In this document: in pieces, positions 51,746 through 57,031 of the stretch
Layout of the letters: each line of letters opens with the position of its first letter
Position numbering within the stretch: position 1 is the stretch's first letter
NCBI GenBank assembly: GCA_964551925.1
Contig: CAZKFA010000006.1
Location: 1-57,031 of the forward strand
Length of the DNA: 57,031 nt
Source: CAZKFA01 sp964551925
Lineage (GTDB): Bacteria; Cyanobacteriota; Vampirovibrionia; LMEP-6097
Reading direction: 5' to 3'
Notes under the pieces: model-generated
Database searches by the model: none
What the model was told of the DNA's origin: nothing
Seen by the model: only the letters and a program-made list of their open reading frames with translations
Position numbers and translations under genes: made by a program

Positions 51746-52261
51746 TTACACAGCTTGTTGAGCTGGGACAGTAGTATTTGTTATCACTGCTTGTGTAGCA
51801 GGTGCCAGTACTGGTTGTGCTTGAGTAGCTACTGGAGCTGGAGTCCACGCAGCTATAGTAGGCTCTGATTGTTGAAGAATGACTGGAGCTTGAGTAGCAA
51901 CTTGTTGTTCTGCAATAGGAGCTTGTACTTCAGGTTTCGCTTTTGGAAGAAGATTTTGTAATTGTTCGATTAATGAAGCTGGTAATTCTATTCCAAATAA
52001 TTTCAATTTTGGAGCAAACTCTAAAGCTAATTTAGCGACCATTGTAGCAATATTTTTGAAACCCCCAAGTTCGTTTTCAATTGTTGCTACTCTCTGTTCA
52101 AGATTTGTTGGTGCTGCCTGCAATGCTACTACATTAGAACTTCTCTGAGCTTCAGAATTAGCTGGGGCTTCTGGCTGTGGTTCTGGACGAGTCGCTGCTT
52201 GGGCCACCGCTGGTTGTGGTGGTCTTATGAAACTACTGACTAATTCTCCTAATAAACCCAT
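51746..52261 (-). CDS. Pro/Ala/Gln-rich hypothetical protein
   Basis: A 171-residue protein with low-complexity Pro/Ala/Gln segments at both ends and an ordered-looking helical core (about residues 50-105, LEQRVATIENELGGFKNIATMVAKLALEF). There is no cleavable signal. Such proteins often serve as flexible scaffolds, but this cannot be shown. TATAAT (52270-52275) ends 8 bases before the ATG. It is divergent from ftsE and lies upstream of the SOD gene on the same strand, 25 bases away. Confidence 0.6.
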   Translation of the reverse strand: MGLLGELVSSFIRPPQPAVAQAATRPEPQPEAPANSEAQRSSNVVALQAAPTNLEQRVATIENELGGFKNIATMVAKLALEFAPKLKLFGIELPASLIEQLQNLLPKAKPEVQAPIAEQQVATQAPVILQQSEPTIAAWTPAPVATQAQPVLAPATQAVITNTTVPAQQAV

Positions 52262-52362
52262 ATATATAAATTATAAAACAAATATTACCAACTTGTCAAG
52301 TCCTATTGGCGGGCTTTATTAGGTGGGAACCCCGAGTTTTGAGAAAAGTGCTCATTTTGCTA

Positions 52363-52368
52363 TATAAT
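52363..52368 (+). promoter_or_regulatory. -10 box of ftsE, leaderless type
   Basis: TATAAT ends 6 bases before the GTG start at 52375. No Shine-Dalgarno sequence is present. Confidence 0.6.
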
Positions 52369-52374
52369 AACCTA

Positions 52375-53061
52375 GTGATCTCTTTACGTAACGTAAGCAA
52401 AAATTATGGCAAAATACAGGCTCTCAGCAATGTCAACTTAGAAATTGGCGCTGGGGAGTTGGTTCTTCTCGTAGGTGCTAGTGGGGCGGGCAAGTCAACC
52501 TTGATGAAATTACTTTATCGTGAAGAAAGACCCAATCAAGGCCAAATTATTATAGGTAATATTGATGTTGGTTCTTTGTCGCATCAGAAGATTCCTTATT
52601 TAAGGCGTCGTATGGGGATTGTTTTTCAGGATTTTAAATTATTACCACAGAAGTCAGCTTTTGAGAATGTAGCTTACGCCTTGCGTGGACTTGGTGCTGA
52701 AGAATATGAGATTCAGAAACGTGTCTCTGGCGCTCTCAAGTTGGTTGGTCTTCTAGAAAGAGCTTTTAATTTACCAGGTGAATTGTCTGGTGGTGAGCAG
52801 CAACGAGTTGGTATTGCTCGTGCCATAGTTCAAGGACCGCCTTTGGTTATAGCAGATGAGCCTACTGGTAATTTGGATCCAGCCACTAGCTATGATATTT
52901 TTAAACTTCTAGAAAAAATCGCCGAGCGTGGTACGACGGTGTTAGTCAGTACTCATAATCAAACATTAGTAGAACAGTTTGGTAAGCGTGTAATTACTTT
53001 AGATAAAGGCAGTGTTATTAATGATACTCGACCGTTAATTAATACTGGGAGAACTAACTAA
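52375..53061 (+). CDS. ftsE: Cell division ATP-binding protein FtsE
   Basis: ATPase of the FtsEX complex, which activates peptidoglycan hydrolases at the septum. Walker A is VGASGAGKST, the signature is LSGGEQQRV, Walker B is LVIADEPTGNLDP, and the H-loop is STHN; RRRMGIVFQDFKLLP is typical of FtsE. I chose GTG 52375, giving 228 residues (a normal FtsE length) and a start directly before the first strand. A TTG at 52306 would add 23 unrelated residues. Its stop overlaps the ftsX ATG (TAATG). Confidence 0.94.
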   Translation: MISLRNVSKNYGKIQALSNVNLEIGAGELVLLVGASGAGKSTLMKLLYREERPNQGQIIIGNIDVGSLSHQKIPYLRRRMGIVFQDFKLLPQKSAFENVAYALRGLGAEEYEIQKRVSGALKLVGLLERAFNLPGELSGGEQQRVGIARAIVQGPPLVIADEPTGNLDPATSYDIFKLLEKIAERGTTVLVSTHNQTLVEQFGKRVITLDKGSVINDTRPLINTGRTN

Positions 53062-53936
53062 TGAGAGAAGTAAGAATTCTATGGCGTACTTTGCAAGAAA
53101 CTTTTAACAGTATCAAAGTCTCTGGTGGAGCGAATTTGATAGTAACTGGTATCTTAGCTGCGACTTTAGCTTTGTTTGGTGGAGCCTTGCAATTTAACTC
53201 CGCAGTTAAACAAGTCTCACAAAACTTAGATACTCAATTAGAGTTCTCAGTCTATCTTCTGGATTCAGCTAATCCCCAACAGATTGCAACTGAGATTAGT
53301 AATATTCGTGAAGTAGAGAAAGTAGAAATTATTACTAAGGAAATTGCTTGGGATAGATTTCGCTCTAAATTTGATTTCACAGATATTGGTGGTAACCCAT
53401 TGCCAAATACTCTCCATGTCAATATTCATAGACCTCAAGACCTAGAGAAAGTCGTAGATGAAGTTAAGCAACTTTCTGGTATCGAACAAATCAGCTATGC
53501 CCCTAAATTATTTAATGGTTTAGAAAAAGCAAGGCAAATATTATTCTCCTTTGGAATTATTGTCGCTCTTATACTTGCACTCGCTACTATTATTATCGTT
53601 TCTAATACAATTCAAATCGTTATCAAAAATAGAGCTCTTGAAATTGAAATATTGCGTTTAGTTGGTGTTGATGATTGGTTTATACGTGGGCCGTTTATTT
53701 TTCATGGTATTTTCTATGGTATTGCTGCAGCAATACTTGCTATTATTCCGTTGCTTACCCTACAAAAATTCTTCTGGAATTCGTTTCAAGCTTCTATAAA
53801 AACCATCATGCCTGCAACATTTAATATTGATTGTGGTAGTGATCTTGGTATGATATTTGTCGTATTAACTTTGACTGGAGTCTTGGTCTGCGGGCTGAGT
53901 AGTTATTTTACCACCGAGAAATTTATTAAAACATAA
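53061..53936 (+). CDS. ftsX: Cell division protein FtsX
   Basis: Membrane partner of FtsE (291 aa) with four membrane segments, one near the N-terminus (LIVTGILAATLALFGGAL) and three in the C-terminal third. The periplasmic loop between the first two carries EFSVYLLDSANPQQI, and the family's NTIQIVIKNRALEIEILRLVGVDDWFIRGPF follows. The ATG overlaps the ftsE stop by one base. The gene is followed by a GT2 enzyme after 3 bases. Confidence 0.93.
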   Translation: MREVRILWRTLQETFNSIKVSGGANLIVTGILAATLALFGGALQFNSAVKQVSQNLDTQLEFSVYLLDSANPQQIATEISNIREVEKVEIITKEIAWDRFRSKFDFTDIGGNPLPNTLHVNIHRPQDLEKVVDEVKQLSGIEQISYAPKLFNGLEKARQILFSFGIIVALILALATIIIVSNTIQIVIKNRALEIEILRLVGVDDWFIRGPFIFHGIFYGIAAAILAIIPLLTLQKFFWNSFQASIKTIMPATFNIDCGSDLGMIFVVLTLTGVLVCGLSSYFTTEKFIKT

Positions 53937-53939
53937 ACC

Positions 53940-54932
53940 ATGCAAACCATCATGAAAAGCGATACTACTAATGAACCCCGAGAATATCTATATGATATTT
54001 CTATCTTTATTCCTGTATATAATGAGGAAGAAAATTTATTATTGCTACAAGAGCGCATAGATAAGGCGTTTGTTGGTTTAGATATCAGTTATGAGATTAT
54101 TTATGCTGATGATGGTAGTACTGATAAGAGCTACTCTATTCTAGAGAACCTTGCTAAGTCTAATACAGATATTAAAGTAATTAAATTTAGACGTAATTAT
54201 GGACAGACGGCTGCAATGTCAGCAGGCATACATGCTGCTCGTGGACGAGTTCTTATTCCTATGGATTCTGATTTGCAGAATGATCCAAGTGATATACCGC
54301 GTTTACTAGAGAAGATTAATGAAGGTTATGATGTAGTGAGTGGTTGGCGTAAAGATCGCAAGGATACTTTTATTAATCGCAAATTACCATCTGTAATTGC
54401 TAACAAACTTATTTCTATTATCTCAGGAGTGAATCTGCATGATTATGGTTGCACCCTGAAGGCTTATAAAGCAGAAGTGCTTAAAGACGTGAAGCTTTAT
54501 GGAGAGCTGCATAGATTTATTCCAATTTGTGCTAGTTGGGTCGGTGCGCGTGTTACTGAGATGCCAGTTAAACATCATGAGCGTCAATTTGGTAAGTCTA
54601 AGTATGGTATTAATAGAACCTTCAAAGTCATTCTGGATTTGATTTTGATGAAATTCTTGACTGACTATATTACTAAGCCACTGTATTTTTTTGGTGCTAT
54701 TTCTTTTGCTAGTATGATCCTATCCTTTGCTAGCGTTGTCTGGGCTTTGTATTTGAAATTAACGGACAATATACAGTTAGATCACACTCCATTACCGGTT
54801 TTGGCGGCGATGTTCTTTACGGTTGGTGTGCAGATCTTTATGATGGGTATACTTGCTGATTTGTTGATGAGGACTTATTACGAATCACAAGACAAGAGAA
54901 CTTATCAGATCGACAAGCAAATCAATCTATAA
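53940..54932 (+). CDS. GT2 polyprenyl-phosphate glycosyltransferase, GtrB/ArnC-like
   Basis: A 330-residue enzyme with an N-terminal GT-A domain (FIPVYNEEENL, YADDGSTDKS, FRRNYGQTAAMSAGI, PMDSDLQNDPSDI) and two C-terminal membrane segments (about 240-265 and 278-305). This is the architecture of DPM1/GtrB/ArnC enzymes, which transfer a sugar from a nucleotide donor to undecaprenyl phosphate. The FGKSKYG motif near residue 218 is typical. The sugar cannot be inferred. It belongs to the ftsEX run; its stop TAA overlaps the first bases of the MITE-like element that separates it from lpxK. Confidence 0.88.
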   Translation: MQTIMKSDTTNEPREYLYDISIFIPVYNEEENLLLLQERIDKAFVGLDISYEIIYADDGSTDKSYSILENLAKSNTDIKVIKFRRNYGQTAAMSAGIHAARGRVLIPMDSDLQNDPSDIPRLLEKINEGYDVVSGWRKDRKDTFINRKLPSVIANKLISIISGVNLHDYGCTLKAYKAEVLKDVKLYGELHRFIPICASWVGARVTEMPVKHHERQFGKSKYGINRTFKVILDLILMKFLTDYITKPLYFFGAISFASMILSFASVVWALYLKLTDNIQLDHTPLPVLAAMFFTVGVQIFMMGILADLLMRTYYESQDKRTYQIDKQINL

Positions 54933-55053
54933 AACACGTTGCGAAAGCTCGATAACTGCGTTATACTCGTCCTCAGAATCATCATTGACGGGAAAGTCAA
55001 CTCAGATTCTTCGTCCTCGCAAGCCTTGTTCTCGAACTTTCGTAACGTGTTTT
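54931..55053. mobile_element. MITE-like element, family A, copy 2
   Basis: The 26-base ends (AAAACACGTTGCGAAAGCTC at 54931; the reverse complement of the right end, AAAACACGTTACGAAAGTTC, ending 55053) match at 23 positions. The core is nearly identical to the reverse complement of the element at 49524. It begins in the GT2 stop codon and ends at the base before the lpxK ATG. Confidence 0.8.
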
Positions 55054-55998
55054 ATGATAAAAAAAATCATCTCTTGTCCCTATCAGCTTATTCATGCAAT
55101 TCGTTCTCTAATCTATGACTGTGGTTTAGTTAAGCGTTATAAGTTACCTGTCTGTACTATTGCTATTGGTAATTATAGTTTTGGCGGCACTGGTAAGACT
55201 CCTATGACGATTTTTCTTGCTGAGTATCTTGCGCGTTGCAGCTTGAGAGTTGCTGTATTGACTCGAGGTTATAAGTCTACAATTGCTAAATATCCTTTGA
55301 TATTAAATTCACAAGATAAAAATTATCCTTCTGGTCTTGGAGATGAAGTTTTGGAGATGCTGTCACATTTCAGCAGAAACAATCTTTGTATTCATGTGGC
55401 TGTTGATGCTAATAGATATAGAGCGGGCCTTGAATTATTAGCTCTTACTGAGATCGACGTTTTTATTTTAGATGATGGTTTGCAGCATTTGCCTTTGGCA
55501 CGTGACTTGAATTTGTTATTGATTAATACTCAAGAACAAGGTTATTTGCGTGAGTTACCAGTACTCGCTAAACAAAAAGCTGATTACGTTATCTATACTA
55601 AAGCAGACGATCGATGGATTGGACATAATACCCAAAGCAATGTACTGAAATATAAGATTCATTTACGCGGTAAAGTCAATCCAGATAAGCCTTATACGAT
55701 AATGACAGCAATTGGAGATCCGAATAGCTTTATTAGTATGGTGGAGCAGTATCTTGCAGATAATAAGTTAATGAATGGTAAAGAGAGTATCCAAAAAATC
55801 ATCTATAAGGACCACCATAATTTTTCGATAGATGAAGTTACTCGGGTACTTTCCTTGGGTACAAATATAATATGTACTGCAAAGGACTTTGTGAAAATTC
55901 CAGAGCAGTACCGAGATCAAATCATTCTCGCTGAACTTGAACTTGAATTAATTCCTGAAACACTTCTTGAAGAAATTTATTTACGAGTAACTCAGTGA
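55054..55998 (+). CDS. lpxK: Tetraacyldisaccharide 4'-kinase
   Basis: Phosphorylates the lipid A precursor at the inner membrane. Walker-type GNYSFGGTGKTPMTIFLAEYL, TRGYKS, GDEVLEM, VDANRYRAG, and LDDGLQHLPLARDLNLLLI are characteristic. I chose ATG 55054 (MIKKIIS, the usual hydrophobic opening), giving 314 residues. An upstream ATG at 54985 would lie inside the repeat element. The entire leader and probably the promoter region are made of that element unless the gene is read from ftsEX. It is the clearest sign that the cell makes lipid A. Confidence 0.92.
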   Translation: MIKKIISCPYQLIHAIRSLIYDCGLVKRYKLPVCTIAIGNYSFGGTGKTPMTIFLAEYLARCSLRVAVLTRGYKSTIAKYPLILNSQDKNYPSGLGDEVLEMLSHFSRNNLCIHVAVDANRYRAGLELLALTEIDVFILDDGLQHLPLARDLNLLLINTQEQGYLRELPVLAKQKADYVIYTKADDRWIGHNTQSNVLKYKIHLRGKVNPDKPYTIMTAIGDPNSFISMVEQYLADNKLMNGKESIQKIIYKDHHNFSIDEVTRVLSLGTNIICTAKDFVKIPEQYRDQIILAELELELIPETLLEEIYLRVTQ

Positions 55999-56017
55999 AA
56001 TCATCAGAGGCAGAATA

Positions 56018-56266
56018 ATGCAAGAACCAAGCGATAAATATCACAGCGAGTCTCCAAGAAAAGAGCGCGGTAAGCTTTCTAGAAGGGAGATGGAAGTGTT
56101 ATTGCTTATTAAAGAAGGTCTGCGTAACCCAGAAATCGCTGAGCGATTGGGTCTAAGCACTAAGACTATTGAGAATCATGTTAGAAGTATTTTACAAAAG
56201 CTTGGTGCAAAAAATCGTACTGAAGCCGTAGTGCTAGCGCTTAAAGCTTCTATGATCAATATCTAA
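56018..56266 (+). CDS. LuxR-type HTH small regulator
   Basis: An 82-residue protein consisting almost only of a LuxR/GerE helix-turn-helix (LSRREMEVLLLIKEGLRNPEIAERLGLSTKTIENHVRSILQKLGA, about residues 22-66). There is no receiver or ligand domain, so it may be a stand-alone DNA-binding protein. AGAGG lies 9 bases before the ATG. It lies 19 bases after lpxK and its 3' end overlaps the cupin gene by 4 bases, convergently. Targets are unknown. Confidence 0.85.
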   Translation: MQEPSDKYHSESPRKERGKLSRREMEVLLLIKEGLRNPEIAERLGLSTKTIENHVRSILQKLGAKNRTEAVVLALKASMINI

Positions 56267-56619
56267 AATACTGTTTCATCTTCAGCTCGCCAAGCAGGTT
56301 CTACTATACAGATGAAAGTTAAGTCCTCATCACCAGTATTTTCAATAAATTGTTTAGCGTTTGGTTTGATATACACTGTATCTCCCGGTCCTACTGTGGA
56401 TTGTGTGTCATCGATATGCATTAGACCTCGTCCGGAGATTATATAGTAAATCTCTGAGCTGGTTAGGGAGTGTGGATATGAAACCGTGCCGGCTTTGAGA
56501 GTGGCATGAGCAAGGCTATAATCTAGATCCCAATTACCTTTGGTGGCATGAATAATCTCTCTAAGTATAGTATTGTCACCAGCAACGAACTCTTGACAGT
56601 CTTGAAGTTTAATTATCAT
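56263..56619 (-). CDS. Single-domain cupin protein
   Basis: A 118-residue beta-barrel of the cupin family: HSLTSSEIYYIISGRGLMHIDD matches cupin motif 1 (metal-ligand pattern partly kept: H and E) and GDTVYIKPNAKQFIENTGDEDLTFICI matches motif 2, whose usual histidine is K or Q here. It could bind a small ligand or act as an isomerase; substrate unknown. Its ATG overlaps the stop of the Nudix gene upstream (ATGA), so the two are coupled. Confidence 0.82.
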   Translation of the reverse strand: MIIKLQDCQEFVAGDNTILREIIHATKGNWDLDYSLAHATLKAGTVSYPHSLTSSEIYYIISGRGLMHIDDTQSTVGPGDTVYIKPNAKQFIENTGDEDLTFICIVEPAWRAEDETVF

Positions 56620-57030
56620 ATAAAATATCTCCTTGCTAGATGTAAGACAGAGATGGTCTTAGCATCTCTAATACTACCGTCATCAATCATTGAGTGCACT
56701 TGATCAATATGAAAAACTTCAGCTTCAACTACTTCACTATAATCCAAATCTTGACTACCAGGTTGCAAATTACTTGCAAAGAACACATAGAGAATTTCAT
56801 TAGAATAACCAGGGCAGGGATAAATCTTACCTAAATCTATCCAGTTACTTGCAGTATAGCCAGTCTCTTCCCTAAGCTCTCGTTGAGCGGTTTTGAAGGG
56901 CAGTTCATTGGGATCGATCTTGCCTGCTGGGATTTCATAAAGTATCTGGTTAATAGGAGTACGATATTGTTTGACTAGAATAATATGCTTAGCATCTAGT
57001 TGTGGCAAAATACAAACCCCACCAGGATGT
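56616..57030 (-). CDS. Nudix hydrolase, ADP-ribose pyrophosphatase-like; 5' end outside window
   Basis: The frame stays open to the right edge. Codons before the in-frame TTG at 57008 encode HPGGVCI, which fits the family's N-terminal strand (HPGAV-type), so the gene starts beyond the window. The Nudix box is intact apart from spacing around PAGKIDPNELPFKTAQRELREETGYTA: G, the REL and EE residues are all visible. The neighbouring LVKQYR and YPCPGYSNEILYVFFA are typical of ADP-ribose/NDP-sugar hydrolases. It is coupled to the cupin gene downstream. Confidence 0.88.
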   Translation of the reverse strand, partial: HPGGVCILPQLDAKHIILVKQYRTPINQILYEIPAGKIDPNELPFKTAQRELREETGYTASNWIDLGKIYPCPGYSNEILYVFFASNLQPGSQDLDYSEVVEAEVFHIDQVHSMIDDGSIRDAKTISVLHLARRYFI

Positions 57031-57031
57031 A

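Noticed and set aside
51611..51868. Plus-strand frame overlapping the SOD start
   Set aside because: It lies antisense to the clear Tat signal of SOD and to the Pro/Ala-rich gene, and has low-complexity Ser/Cys/Tyr composition typical of a shadow frame.

Overview
The window is a 57 kb stretch of an AT-rich, gene-dense bacterial chromosome from a scaffolded draft assembly; it has four gaps of exactly 100 N. LpxK (lipid A kinase), lipobox proteins, Tat signal peptides and a PilB/PilP-like pair indicate an outer-membrane (Gram-negative) bacterium. A glycine-rich RRM protein, the mix of gene types and many lineage-specific proteins would fit a non-photosynthetic relative of Cyanobacteria (Melainabacteria/Vampirovibrionia-like). 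That placement is inference and weakly held. I saw no tRNA, rRNA, CRISPR array, complete insertion sequence or prophage.

Layout. 1-4.7 kb: lineage-specific proteins, one with a Tat signal, and a cold-shock-type RRM protein. 4.8-7.8 kb: convergent gcvP (a PA-PB fusion) and gcvH. 8.2-9.8 kb: ABC permease and ATPase. 9.8-14.2 kb: rph, rel/spoT, yggT, mraY. 14.2-16.6 kb: a 2OG-oxygenase-like protein, then lipA and a lipM-like gene. 16.6-21 kb: a giant orphan protein, a proline-rich partner and a third orphan. 21-25 kb: compact lpd, gcvT, gpmI. 25-28 kb: mtnA, ndk, rpsP. 28-32.4 kb: a large helicase-nuclease of the DUF4011 type. 32.4-34.9 kb: dapF-ftsQ-dapB. 35-37 kb: two orphans. 37-41 kb: mnmC-like, otsB, pilB, pilP-like. 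41-44 kb: queA-adk and a glycosyltransferase. 44-47.3 kb: orphans. 47.4-52.3 kb: tig, a redox group (thioredoxin-like lipoprotein, VKOR, second thioredoxin-fold lipoprotein), plsC and a Tat-exported superoxide dismutase. 52.4-57 kb: ftsE-ftsX-GT2-lpxK, a small LuxR-type regulator, cupin and Nudix genes.

How the genes fit together. All four glycine-cleavage proteins (P, H, T, L) and two lipoylation enzymes (LipA, LipM-like) lie within about 19 kb, so a complete glycine-to-one-carbon route can be read here although the genes are not one operon. DapB/DapF, MraY, FtsQ and FtsEX contribute to peptidoglycan synthesis and division. LpxK, PlsC and two GT2 enzymes contribute to the envelope. The thioredoxin, VKOR and SOD genes suggest an oxidising, oxygen-exposed periplasm.

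The strongest unusual signal is regulatory. At least twenty starts are preceded by a -10 box (TATAAT or TANNNT, often extended with TGN) that ends only 6-9 bases before the start codon, with no Shine-Dalgarno sequence, as expected for leaderless mRNAs. Most housekeeping genes belong to this class, whereas several orphan genes and the RRM gene have clear Shine-Dalgarno sites. The second unusual signal is a set of short inverted-repeat (MITE-like) elements between genes. Two copies share a nearly identical core, and one of them fills exactly the space between a GT2 stop codon and the lpxK start codon.
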